From NCBI GenBank assembly GCA_902786365.1, contig CADACD010000026.1, positions 1-32,805 on the forward strand: a stretch of 32,805 nt of DNA, in the 5' to 3' direction. Source of the DNA: an uncultured Lachnospiraceae bacterium (GTDB lineage: Bacteria > Bacillota > Clostridia > Lachnospirales > Lachnospiraceae). Both the position numbers and the translations under genes were made by a program. Under the pieces are notes generated by a model, which was not told where the DNA came from, made no database searches, and worked only from the letters and a program-made list of their open reading frames with translations. Below are positions 16,750-25,117 of the stretch, one piece after another (positions within the stretch are counted from its first letter, which is position 1; every line of letters starts with the position of its first letter).

Positions 16750-18732
16750 ATGCGAATATGTTCGCTATGTATTGATAATTTCAAATCAATCAGACATCTT
16801 GAACTGGATGAAATTGATAATGCGTTTATTCTTGTTGGAAAGAACAGCACAGGCAAGACAACTGTACTTGATGCGATACGTGCTGTGGCAGGAATGTATA
16901 CCATCAGACCGGAGAATTTTAGTGAAACCGGAGAAAATATAGAGATTAGTCTTTCATTAGAAATCACAGATGAGGATCTTGCAAGTTTTCATGAAAGAGC
17001 AATCGTATCTAAATATAGAAATTATGACGCATGGTATCGTGATTTTTGTAACAAACTTCCGTCGTATAAGAACGGAATTATTGATTTTACATATATTGTT
17101 AATAAAGAAAAGGGCGCAAGATATTTTGATGGTATTAAAAAAAACAATGTGCATATTAAATCACTGCTTCCGAAGATTTATTATATTGATAATCAGAGAG
17201 ATATCAGTGAATACCAGCATGATTTGCTGATGCAGCTTGGAGATAAGGAGCTCTTGCGTCTATCTGATGATATATGCATGTTTGACAAAGGCAAGCATTG
17301 TACACGCTGCTTTGAATGTATTGGTAAGATAAAGAGAAAGTCAGTTGAAGAGCTCGGAATTTTTGAGACAGCAAAATTGTTGGAATTCAAATTATTCAAT
17401 CAAAATTTGGATCAATTTGCAGAGCAGGTAAACAAATATTTCGCAAAAAACGGTTCTTCATCACAATACATCAAATATGTGACAGACTGTGATTTTGATA
17501 AATTTTTTAATATCAAAACAGTGCTTGGAAATAAAGACAGAGGTACGGCAAATGATATAAGTACAATGAGTGCCGGAACAAAAAGCATCTATCTTTTGTC
17601 GCTTCTCGAGGCATATACGATGGAGCAGAGTAAAGTTCCGAGTATTATCATCATAGAAGATCCGGAAAGTTACCTTCATCCATCGTTACAAAAGTCAGCA
17701 AGTGAGATTTTATACAGGCTTTCAAAGAAAAATCAAGTGATATTTTCAACACACTCACCAAATATGATATTCAATTTCTCAGGCAGACAGATTAATCAGG
17801 TAGTGCTTGATGAAGAATTCTATACCATAGTCAATAAAAATGCAGATATTGATGATATTCTAGATGATTTAGGATACACAGCAAATGATTTGATGAATGT
17901 CAGTTTTGTGTTTATTGTGGAAGGAAAACAAGATAGCAGCAGGCTGCCTCTTCTGCTTGAAAAGTATTATTCTGAAATATACGATGAAAATGGAATGCTT
18001 CAGAGAATATCCGTCATTACCACAAACAGTTGTACCAATATCAAGACATATGCCAATTTGAAGTATATCAATAAATTATATATCAAAGACCAGTTTCTTA
18101 TGATACGTGACAGTGATGGTAAAAATCCCAAGTATCTGGTAAAGCAGCTCTGTGGTTACTATGCCCAGAGGGATAAAGAAGATGTAGACAGACTACCAAG
18201 AGTCACACCGAAAAATGTGCTGGTACTGAAGTACTACTCATTTGAAAATTATTTTCTGGATCCAAAGGTAATGGCAAAAATAGGTGTTGTCAAAAATGAG
18301 GAAGACTTTTATAATACATTATGGCAGAAATACAGAGATTACTTGTATAAGCTGCCAAGTATGAAGCGCATGTGCAGGGCGCTTAATCTGCGAATTAACA
18401 GTAAGCAGGATTTGAAAAGCAATATGGAAAATATTAGAATATATGTCAGAGGTCATAATCTGTATGATATTTTTTACGGAAAATACAGAAACAACTCTGA
18501 AACAGAAATTCTGAAAAAATATATTGATACTGCACCTAGGGAAAATTTTGCGGATATTCTTGATGCGATAGACCATTTTGTCTATTTTGAAAATAGAAAA
18601 AAGACAGATGATGACATAAGGTATGAAACTTTCAAAAGTGAGAGTATGAGAAATGAAACGAAGAGATTTGGATATCCGGGGCATGAAGAAATGGGAGATG
18701 AAAATACAGGATTTGAAAATTTGGAAAATTAA
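16750..18732 (+). CDS. OLD-family ATPase/TOPRIM nuclease-like protein (stand-alone)
   Basis: A 660-aa protein with an ABC-type ATPase head in its first half and a TOPRIM domain in its second. Walker A is VGKNSTGKTT (residues 29-38), the signature-like motif is TMSAGTKSIYLL, Walker B is IIIIEDPESYLHP (E303, D304, E306), and STHSPNMIF is the switch His. TOPRIM residues are E391 in FIVEGKQD and D454-x-D456 in MIRDSDGK. Four cysteines at 176, 184, 187 and 190 (HCTRCFEC) form a possible zinc site. OLD proteins are DNA nucleases; class 1 act alone, class 2 (Gabija GajA) with a UvrD-like helicase. No helicase is next door, so this is class 1-like. A defence role is possible but unproven. Confidence 0.8.
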   Translation: MRICSLCIDNFKSIRHLELDEIDNAFILVGKNSTGKTTVLDAIRAVAGMYTIRPENFSETGENIEISLSLEITDEDLASFHERAIVSKYRNYDAWYRDFCNKLPSYKNGIIDFTYIVNKEKGARYFDGIKKNNVHIKSLLPKIYYIDNQRDISEYQHDLLMQLGDKELLRLSDDICMFDKGKHCTRCFECIGKIKRKSVEELGIFETAKLLEFKLFNQNLDQFAEQVNKYFAKNGSSSQYIKYVTDCDFDKFFNIKTVLGNKDRGTANDISTMSAGTKSIYLLSLLEAYTMEQSKVPSIIIIEDPESYLHPSLQKSASEILYRLSKKNQVIFSTHSPNMIFNFSGRQINQVVLDEEFYTIVNKNADIDDILDDLGYTANDLMNVSFVFIVEGKQDSSRLPLLLEKYYSEIYDENGMLQRISVITTNSCTNIKTYANLKYINKLYIKDQFLMIRDSDGKNPKYLVKQLCGYYAQRDKEDVDRLPRVTPKNVLVLKYYSFENYFLDPKVMAKIGVVKNEEDFYNTLWQKYRDYLYKLPSMKRMCRALNLRINSKQDLKSNMENIRIYVRGHNLYDIFYGKYRNNSETEILKKYIDTAPRENFADILDAIDHFVYFENRKKTDDDIRYETFKSESMRNETKRFGYPGHEEMGDENTGFENLEN

Positions 18733-18832
18733 ATCTAATGAATCAAATAATTTGAGCATGACCAATAAGAACAAAAATGGATGAAGTATAATAAAGAACA
18801 TGAACATAAGGCATGAAAGGAAGAAATATCAG

Positions 18833-19333
18833 ATGAGCCGTAGTGACAATATCATATTAATAGGAATGCCGGGAGCAGGAAAGAGTACATTAGGAGTCAT
18901 TCTTGCAAAGGTGATGGGTTATCATTTTATAGATGCGGATATCGAGATTCAGCGACGATATGGGAAACTTTTAAAGGATCTTATCGAAGATGAAGGTGTG
19001 GAAGGTTTTTTGAAAATTGAAGATGATGTTAATTCGGATATCAATATAGAAAGGACTGTTATTGCGACAGGAGGAAGTGCGGTTTATGGGAAGAATGCCA
19101 TGGAGCATTACAAATCAACCGGAAAGATTGTATATTTGAAGCTTGAATATAATGAATTGTTAAAAAGACTTGGAGATATCAAAAACAGAGGAGTCGTACT
19201 GAAAGAAAATCAGACACTTGTGGATTTGTATCATGAGAGAACCGTATTATATGAAAAATATGCAGATATTATTATAGATGAGACGGGACTTGATATTGAA
19301 CAGACTTTGGAAAAACTTGTAAATGAACTTTAA
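18833..19333 (+). CDS. Shikimate kinase-like P-loop kinase
   Basis: A 166-aa P-loop kinase of the shikimate kinase fold. Walker A is GMPGAGKST (11-19), D34 and D36 in FIDAD match the metal and shikimate-contacting acids, G80-G81 in VIATGGS match the Gly pair, and ERTVLYEKYAD resembles the C-terminal lid Arg region. In true shikimate kinases a FRxxE motif supplies an Arg that binds the shikimate carboxylate; here the same place reads FLKIE (59-63), so that Arg is missing. This is known to me as a separate, common annotation subgroup, and the substrate may not be shikimate. No other aro gene is nearby. An ATG 33 bases upstream is in frame, but AAAGGAAG is spaced for the ATG at 18833. Confidence 0.75.
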   Translation: MSRSDNIILIGMPGAGKSTLGVILAKVMGYHFIDADIEIQRRYGKLLKDLIEDEGVEGFLKIEDDVNSDINIERTVIATGGSAVYGKNAMEHYKSTGKIVYLKLEYNELLKRLGDIKNRGVVLKENQTLVDLYHERTVLYEKYADIIIDETGLDIEQTLEKLVNEL

Positions 19334-19390
19334 GCAATCATAAAATAACAGTAAAAAACTCCACATCATGAACTATAAATTATGACAAAA

Positions 19391-19400
19391 TTGTTAACAA
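19391..19400. promoter_or_regulatory. Palindrome upstream of the murA promoter
   Basis: TTGTTAACAA is a perfect 10-bp palindrome with further imperfect symmetry (ACAAAA left, ATTTGT right), 22 bases before the -35 box of murA. It could be an operator; AT-rich composition makes chance likely. Confidence 0.25.
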
Positions 19401-19422
19401 ATTTGTAATAAATAAAAAAGTA

Positions 19423-19450
19423 TTTACAAAAAAGAACTTTGTGCTATAAT
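19423..19450 (+). promoter_or_regulatory. Promoter of murA
   Basis: TTTACA (19423-19428) and TATAAT (19445-19450) with a 16-base spacer, about 95 bases before the murA start. Confidence 0.75.
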
Positions 19451-19545
19451 CAGTTTTACTGGTATTTAGCAGAATATGTAACTTGGTGGTTGGACTTTAT
19501 GTTCAAATCACGTTTTCGAATTTAGAATATAAGGAGCATGTATAT

Positions 19546-20838
19546 ATGGAACAATATATCATAAAGGGTGGTACCCCCCTCAGAGGTGAGGTTGATATAA
19601 GTGGTGCCAAGAATGCGGCACTCGCAATTTTGGCAGCAGCAATTATGACAGATGAAACGGTAACCATTGACAATTTACCGGATGTACGAGATATAAACGT
19701 GCTATTACAGGCGATTGAAGGAATAGGAGCAGTGGTTGTTCGTGAGAGCAGAAACTGTGTTAGAATAAATGGCGGAACAATAAAGTCTGTGACTGTTGAT
19801 TATGAATATATCAGAAAGATAAGAGCATCTTACTATCTTTTGGGAGCACTTCTTGGAAGATTTTGTGAGGCAGAAGTTGCGCTGCCGGGTGGCTGTGATA
19901 TTGGAACCAGACCGATTGACCAGCATATCAAAGGGTTTAAAGCAATGGGTGCCAATGTGAAGATTGAGCATGGTATGATTAAAACAAAGGCAGAGAGACT
20001 TCATGGAAATCATATATACATGGACGTAGTTTCAGTCGGAGCTACAATTAATGTTATGCTTGCAGCAGCACTTGCTGAGGGAAATACTATTTTGGAAAAT
20101 GCGGCAAAAGAGCCACATGTGGTAGATGTTGCCAACATGTTAAACAGTATGGGTGCCAATATTAAAGGTGCAGGTACTGATGTCATTAGAATAAAAGGTG
20201 TTCCTAAACTCCATAGGACAGAGTATTCTGTTATTCCTGATCAGATAGAGGCAGGTACATTCATGTTTGCTGCCGCAGCGACAAAAGGTGATATATTAGT
20301 CAAAAATGTAATTCCAAAGCATTTAGAAGCTATCACAGCAAAGCTTCTTGAGATTGGGTGTACGATAGAAGAATATGATGATGCTGTAAGAGTGATAGGT
20401 TCTAATGAACTTTACAGCACACAAGTAAAGACACTTCCTTATCCGGGATACCCTACAGATATGCAGCCTCAGATAGTTGTAGCACTTGCATTGTCAAAGG
20501 GAACAAGTATTGTAACAGAGAGTATATTCGAGAATAGATTTAAATATGTTGCAGAGCTTAACAGGATGGGCGCAAGCATTAAGGTTGAGGGCAATACAGC
20601 TATCATTGATGGTGTTGAAGAATTGACCGGTGCTGAGATTAATGCACCCGATTTGAGAGCCGGAGCAGCACTTGTGATGGCAGGTCTTGCAGCGAAAGGA
20701 TTTACAACAATAGACGATATTGTCTATATCCAGAGAGGATATGAAAACTTTGAAGAAAAGTTAAAAAAACTTGGTGCAAACATTGAAAAAGTCACATCAG
20801 AAAAAGAAGCGATGAAGTTTAAGATGAAAGTCAGCTGA
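19546..20838 (+). CDS. murA: UDP-N-acetylglucosamine 1-carboxyvinyltransferase MurA
   Basis: Transfers enolpyruvate from PEP to UDP-GlcNAc, the first committed cytoplasmic step of peptidoglycan synthesis and the target of fosfomycin. The 430-aa protein has the family landmarks: K22 in [19 protein letters not shown], the catalytic loop Cys117 in [15 protein letters not shown], and GYPTDMQPQ near the C-terminal half. The catalytic residue is Cys rather than the Asp of fosfomycin-resistant variants, so sensitivity is expected. The frame is open 21 codons further upstream, but AAGGAG lies 9 bases before the ATG at 19546. It has its own promoter and a 390-base gap follows. Confidence 0.96.
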   Translation: MEQYIIKGGTPLRGEVDISGAKNAALAILAAAIMTDETVTIDNLPDVRDINVLLQAIEGIGAVVVRESRNCVRINGGTIKSVTVDYEYIRKIRASYYLLGALLGRFCEAEVALPGGCDIGTRPIDQHIKGFKAMGANVKIEHGMIKTKAERLHGNHIYMDVVSVGATINVMLAAALAEGNTILENAAKEPHVVDVANMLNSMGANIKGAGTDVIRIKGVPKLHRTEYSVIPDQIEAGTFMFAAAATKGDILVKNVIPKHLEAITAKLLEIGCTIEEYDDAVRVIGSNELYSTQVKTLPYPGYPTDMQPQIVVALALSKGTSIVTESIFENRFKYVAELNRMGASIKVEGNTAIIDGVEELTGAEINAPDLRAGAALVMAGLAAKGFTTIDDIVYIQRGYENFEEKLKKLGANIEKVTSEKEAMKFKMKVS

Positions 20839-20931
20839 AATATAAGATAGATTTTGTCAATTAACCGTGTATTAGCTATAAAACGGATAACTGAATATAA
20901 AAACTATCTATTAAATTAATGTAATTTTTTG

Positions 20932-20960
20932 TTGACATATTAAAAAATGTCTGTTATCCT
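20932..20960 (+). promoter_or_regulatory. Promoter of the metK riboswitch transcript
   Basis: Perfect TTGACA (20932-20937), 17-base spacer, TATCCT (20955-20960) preceded by TG-N (extended -10). Transcription would begin about 65 bases before the aptamer. Confidence 0.75.
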
Positions 20961-21030
20961 ATGGTACAAGAAAGGAAACGAGAGGTTTTCTTTCTTAAAT
21001 GAAGATTGATTGAAAAAGTTCATATAGAAA

Positions 21031-21168
21031 TTCTCTTATTAAGAGTGGTGGAGATACAAGGATCTGTGAAACCCGGCAACCCCGTAGAGGACGGTGCTAA
21101 CCTGAGCGAGAAATCGAACAATAAGTGGAAGTAGTGAAAACAGCGGTCCACTTTGAGTGGACTTTTTT
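21031..21168 (+). promoter_or_regulatory. SAM-I (S-box) riboswitch controlling metK
   Basis: The core matches the S-box consensus: CTTATTAAGAGTGGTGGAG at the start, GAAACCCGGCAACC in the centre and GGTGCTAACC in the third helix region. P1 is closed by CTTATT (21035-21040) with AATAAG (21120-21125). The same 3' arm continues as AAGTGGA (21123-21129), which can instead pair with TCCACTT (21147-21153), the 5' half of the terminator. Thus SAM binding should lock P1, free the terminator and switch metK off. Both mutually exclusive structures can be seen directly. Confidence 0.93.
21146..21168 (+). terminator. Riboswitch expression-platform terminator
   Basis: GTCCACT (21146-21152), loop TTG, AGTGGAC (21156-21162) and six T. 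It ends 155 bases before the metK start; nothing else is recognised between, although the metK frame is open back to an unsupported ATG at 21179. Confidence 0.92.
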
Positions 21169-21322
21169 ATTTGTCTGAATGAAGATACCAAGTATATTGA
21201 AAAATGAATCCGGCTTTCGATATTTGGTAATACAGACAGGAATTAAAAGTAATGCCGGAGAGATGACACAAAATAAGTTGATACAGATGGAAAAACAAGA
21301 AGAGAAAGGAATAAGTTTTAAA

Positions 21323-22510
21323 ATGGAAAAATTATTATTTACTTCAGAATCAGTAACAGAAGGTCATCCTGATAAGATATGTGATCAGATTTCAGATGCG
21401 GTACTCGATGAGCTCTTAAAACAGGATCCAGAGAGCCGTGTAGCCTGCGAGACAGCAGTAACAACAGGTCTTGTTCTTGTAATGGGTGAGATATCTTCAA
21501 AGGCAGAGATAAATATTCAGAAAATCGTTAGGGATACAATTCTTGAGATAGGTTATGATGATACAGCAAAAGGATTTGACGGAAATACATGTGGTGTAAT
21601 GGTTGCACTAGATGAGCAGTCACCGGATATCGCTATGGGTGTTGACAAAGCATTAGAGGCAAAACAGAAGACAATGACAGAGGCAGAGATAGAAGCGATT
21701 GGTGCCGGAGACCAGGGTATGATGTTTGGATATGCTTCTAATGAGACAGAAGAGTATATGCCATATCCGATTGCATTGGCACACAAACTTGCACTTAGAC
21801 TCACACAGGTAAGAAAGGATGGAACACTTGCCTACTTAAGACCTGACGGAAAGACACAGGTTACTGTGGAATATGATGAAAATGGAAAGCCTGTACATTT
21901 AGATGCAGTTGTATTGTCTACACAGCATGATGCTGATATCACACAGGAACAGATCCATGAGGATATCAAAAAATATGTATTTGATGAAGTTCTTCCGAAG
22001 AATCTAGTTGATGAGAATACAAAATTCTTTATTAATCCTACAGGACGTTTTGTAATTGGCGGTCCTAATGGTGACAGTGGACTTACAGGAAGAAAGATTA
22101 TTGTTGATACATACGGCGGATATGCGCGTCACGGCGGCGGTGCATTTTCAGGAAAGGACTGCACAAAGGTTGACCGTTCCGCAGCATACGCAGCAAGATA
22201 TGTTGCAAAGAATATCGTAGCAGCGGGAATTGCACAAAAGTGTGAGATACAGCTTTCATATGCTATTGGTGTAGCACATCCTACATCTATCATGGTAGAT
22301 ACATTTGGAACAGGAAAGATAAGTGATAACAAGATAGTAGAGATTATAAGAGAAAACTTTGATTTGCGTCCTGCCGGAATTATCCAGATGCTTGACCTTA
22401 GAAGACCAATTTACAAGCAGACAGCAGCATATGGACATTTTGGAAGAAACGATCTTGATTTGCCATGGGAAAAGACAGATAAGGTAGAGGTACTTAAGAA
22501 ATATTTATAA
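21323..22510 (+). CDS. metK: S-adenosylmethionine synthase MetK
   Basis: Makes S-adenosylmethionine from methionine and ATP in the cytoplasm. The 395-aa protein has normal length from this start ([20 protein letters not shown]) and all family signatures: [45 protein letters not shown] and [20 protein letters not shown]. The frame is open for 48 codons further upstream, but that extension is not conserved-looking and has no ribosome site at 21179, whereas AAAGGAAT precedes the chosen ATG by about 9 bases. It is controlled by the SAM-I riboswitch just upstream, a direct feedback on its product. Confidence 0.97.
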   Translation: MEKLLFTSESVTEGHPDKICDQISDAVLDELLKQDPESRVACETAVTTGLVLVMGEISSKAEINIQKIVRDTILEIGYDDTAKGFDGNTCGVMVALDEQSPDIAMGVDKALEAKQKTMTEAEIEAIGAGDQGMMFGYASNETEEYMPYPIALAHKLALRLTQVRKDGTLAYLRPDGKTQVTVEYDENGKPVHLDAVVLSTQHDADITQEQIHEDIKKYVFDEVLPKNLVDENTKFFINPTGRFVIGGPNGDSGLTGRKIIVDTYGGYARHGGGAFSGKDCTKVDRSAAYAARYVAKNIVAAGIAQKCEIQLSYAIGVAHPTSIMVDTFGTGKISDNKIVEIIRENFDLRPAGIIQMLDLRRPIYKQTAAYGHFGRNDLDLPWEKTDKVEVLKKYL

Positions 22511-22565
22511 GAGACACATGTTGTTTAATATAATTGACAAATTTGAAACAGACTGACATAAAAGG

Positions 22566-22662
22566 AACTGTCGCATTAAGAAAAATGACTGTAATTATGT
22601 AGTGTTATTGAGTGAAGTTGGCACTATAATACAGCATACAGGCTTAGTGAGGCAGTTTTTTT
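22566..22662. repeat. Long imperfect hairpin downstream of metK, MITE-like or large terminator
   Basis: AACTGTCGCATTAAG (22566-22580) is mirrored by CTTAGTGAGGCAGTT (22643-22657), 11 of 15 Watson-Crick plus wobble, and inner segments TGTAATTATGTAGTG and CACTATAATACA also pair. A run of seven T follows, so the transcript end of metK may use it. Terminal inverted repeats of this form are also seen at ends of small non-autonomous elements. The rest of 22511-22841 holds only a TATAAT (22712-22717) that may serve the kinase gene. Confidence 0.5.
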
Positions 22663-22841
22663 GCTGTCTATACGATTTGCATGTCAGTTTATCTTTTTTT
22701 AATTTTTGTTTTATAATATTTATTAGTATACATGGCGTTATTGTGGTAAAATATGAGCTAGAATTTGCACTAAGATGAGGTCACAAGTGCTGCATTTTAA
22801 ATTGTATCAATTAAGGGAAAGCAGGTTGTAAAGAATAAATC

Positions 22842-24368
22842 ATGAAATTCAGAACAAAAATAAAGATTTCATTTGCAGTGATGGTAATTATACCGATTGC
22901 AGTTATGATAGCGTTGCTGGCATTTATACTTAATATACATGAAAGAAGTGTTGAAAATAAATATGATATAGATAATATCGGTATACAAGGTCTGACAAAT
23001 CAGACAAAGATATACAGTAAACTGACACAGAAAGTGTACAATGAAGTTGTAGGAAAGATTCAAAACAATCCTGAGCAGCTGATGGACAAATCTTATCTCA
23101 ATGCACTTAATAATGATTTATTGGATAAATTTTCATTTATTATTGCAAAGAAGAATGATGATGTGATATATAATGGCGGGAATGCAGATGAGAAAGAAAT
23201 TGTGGGTAAACTGCCGAATTACAGAGGAGATTATGAGTATCCGAAATCTTACGAGGGAGGTTCATATATTTATGGAGACTATAAATATCTTATTAAGCAG
23301 ATTACATTTGAGATTGATGAAAAAAATTCGGGTACCATTTATATTGTGACGACAATGGAGGGGACACTTACCCAGCTTAAAAGAATGGTGTTAGAGATGT
23401 GCATTGCTATCATATTCATTGTCGTGGTTACGGCTATAACACTTGGCGTGTGGACACAGCGAAGTATCATGACTCCTCTTGATAAGCTTACTGAAGCCAC
23501 CAAGAGAATTGCTGCTGGAGAACTGAACTTCAAGCTGGAGAGAACCGGTAAAGACGAATTTGGTGATTTGTGTGAGGACTTTGAATATATGAGACAAAAG
23601 CTGAAAGAATCGGCTGAAGAGAGAATCAGATATGATGAGGAGCACAAAGAGTTAATCAGTAATATTTCACATGATTTAAAAACGCCTATTACAGCGATTA
23701 AAGGATATGTAGAGGGAATCATGGATGGAGTTGCCAATACACCGGAGAAAATAGACAAATATATTAAAACAATTTATAATAAAGCTAATGATATGGATAA
23801 ACTCATCGGTGAACTGACAATCTACTCTAAACTTGATTTGAATAATGTGCCATACGATTTTAAGAAAGTGAATGTTGATGAATATTTCACGGATTGTGCA
23901 GATGAAATAGCAACAGAATTAGAGGCGAAAAATATTGATTTAAAATATGCAAATTATGTCGAAAAGGACACAATAGTAATTGCAGATCCGGAGCAGATGA
24001 AACGCGTGATTAACAATATTATCAGTAATTCTGTCAAATATATCGGAAACAAAAAGGGCGCAGTCAATATACGTATTAATGATGACAACGATTTTATATG
24101 TGTGGAGATAGAAGACAATGGAAAGGGAATCAGCCAAAAGGAATTGCCGTATATTTTTGACAGGTTTTACAGAACCGATTCATCAAGAAATTCGAGTCAG
24201 GGTGGCAGTGGAATAGGACTTGCTATTGTAAGAAAAATTATAGAGGATCATGGTGGAAATATCTGGGCAACCAGCAGGGAAAATACAGGAACTATCATGC
24301 ATTTTATTTTGAGAAAATATTATGAAACAGAGGTAAAAGTAGATTATGAGCAGGATATTGATAATTGA
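22842..24368 (+). CDS. Membrane sensor histidine kinase
   Basis: A 508-aa kinase with helix 1 at about 10-30, an extracytoplasmic sensor region of about 150 residues (WITH no named fold), helix 2 at about 185-208, HAMP, then HisKA with the phospho-acceptor His277 in SNISHDLKTPITAIKGY. The ATPase domain has N-box NNIISNSVKY, G1 DNGKGIS, F-box FDRFYR and G2 GSGIGLAIV, all intact. It should autophosphorylate and pass phosphate to the response regulator encoded by the overlapping next gene. The ribosome site is weak (AGGTTG about 13 bases upstream). The signal sensed is unknown. Confidence 0.93.
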   Translation: MKFRTKIKISFAVMVIIPIAVMIALLAFILNIHERSVENKYDIDNIGIQGLTNQTKIYSKLTQKVYNEVVGKIQNNPEQLMDKSYLNALNNDLLDKFSFIIAKKNDDVIYNGGNADEKEIVGKLPNYRGDYEYPKSYEGGSYIYGDYKYLIKQITFEIDEKNSGTIYIVTTMEGTLTQLKRMVLEMCIAIIFIVVVTAITLGVWTQRSIMTPLDKLTEATKRIAAGELNFKLERTGKDEFGDLCEDFEYMRQKLKESAEERIRYDEEHKELISNISHDLKTPITAIKGYVEGIMDGVANTPEKIDKYIKTIYNKANDMDKLIGELTIYSKLDLNNVPYDFKKVNVDEYFTDCADEIATELEAKNIDLKYANYVEKDTIVIADPEQMKRVINNIISNSVKYIGNKKGAVNIRINDDNDFICVEIEDNGKGISQKELPYIFDRFYRTDSSRNSSQGGSGIGLAIVRKIIEDHGGNIWATSRENTGTIMHFILRKYYETEVKVDYEQDIDN

Positions 24369-25035
24369 AGATGAATTAAGTATTGCGGAACTTGAGAAGG
24401 ATTATTTAGAGATTGACGGATTTGAGGTGGCGTTGGAATTGTCCGGTGATACCGGGCTTGCAACGGCATTAGAAGATGAGTTTGATTTGATAATTCTCGA
24501 TGTGATGCTACCGGAGATTGATGGATTTGAGATATGCAAGCAAATCAGGGAACAGAAGAATACACCGATACTGATGGTGTCAGCGAAAAAGGAAGACATA
24601 GACAAGATAAGGGGACTTGGTCTCGGTGCGGATGATTATATCACCAAACCGTTTAGCCCAAGTGAGCTAGTTGCAAGAGTCAAAGCACATCTTGCAAGGT
24701 ATGAGAGGTTGATAAGTTCGGGAATGCCGAAGAATGATATTGTTGAGATAAGAGGGCTCAAGATAGATACAACGGCCAGACGTGTGTTTTTAAATGGTGA
24801 GGAGAAATTCTTTACAACAAAAGAATTTGACCTTTTGACATTTCTTGCAAAGAACCCGAACAGAGTTTTTTCAAAAGAAGAACTATTTAACAAAATATGG
24901 GACATGGAATCGGTAGGAGAAATTGCAACAGTAACAGTCCATATCAAGAAAATTAGAGAGAAGATAGAATATTCTACTTCAAAGCCACAGTATATAGAGA
25001 CGATATGGGGTGTGGGATACAGATTTAAAGTATAA
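24346..25035 (+). CDS. OmpR/PhoB-family response regulator
   Basis: A 229-aa DNA-binding regulator. The receiver domain has the acidic pair E8-D9 in LIIEDE, phospho-acceptor D52 in LIILDVMLPEIDG, the switch Ser of LMVSAKKED and K of ITKPFSPSELVARVKAH. A winged-helix domain ends IETIWGVGYRFKV. Its start lies 23 bases inside the end of the kinase gene in another frame, so the two are translationally coupled and surely a pair. The receiver resembles VanR-type regulators in wording, but no van genes are present. Confidence 0.95.
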   Translation: MSRILIIEDELSIAELEKDYLEIDGFEVALELSGDTGLATALEDEFDLIILDVMLPEIDGFEICKQIREQKNTPILMVSAKKEDIDKIRGLGLGADDYITKPFSPSELVARVKAHLARYERLISSGMPKNDIVEIRGLKIDTTARRVFLNGEEKFFTTKEFDLLTFLAKNPNRVFSKEELFNKIWDMESVGEIATVTVHIKKIREKIEYSTSKPQYIETIWGVGYRFKV

Positions 25036-25117
25036 GAAAGTAAGTGCAAGATATTGAGGGCGGCATACTTTAAAAAGAATAACAAACCGCCACAGATAGA
25101 AGAAAATAGGTGAAAAT

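Noticed and set aside
16750-18732. Gabija GajA
   Set aside because: No UvrD-like GajB helicase follows; the next gene is a shikimate-kinase-like gene on the same strand.
10165-20899. Identical 15-mer GGATAACTGAATATA at 10165-10179 and 20885-20899
   Set aside because: One exact 15-base match is expected by chance in an AT-rich window of this size, and the two places (after the moxR promoter, before the metK promoter) are not equivalent.
22842-25035. VanS/VanR glycopeptide resistance regulators
   Set aside because: The receiver is similar in style, but no vanH/A/X/Y genes are present and the motifs are shared by many OmpR-family pairs.
25062-25092. GGCGG/CCGCC pair after the response regulator gene as a terminator
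   Set aside because: Stem of only five pairs, long loop and no T run; readthrough into cca seems more likely.
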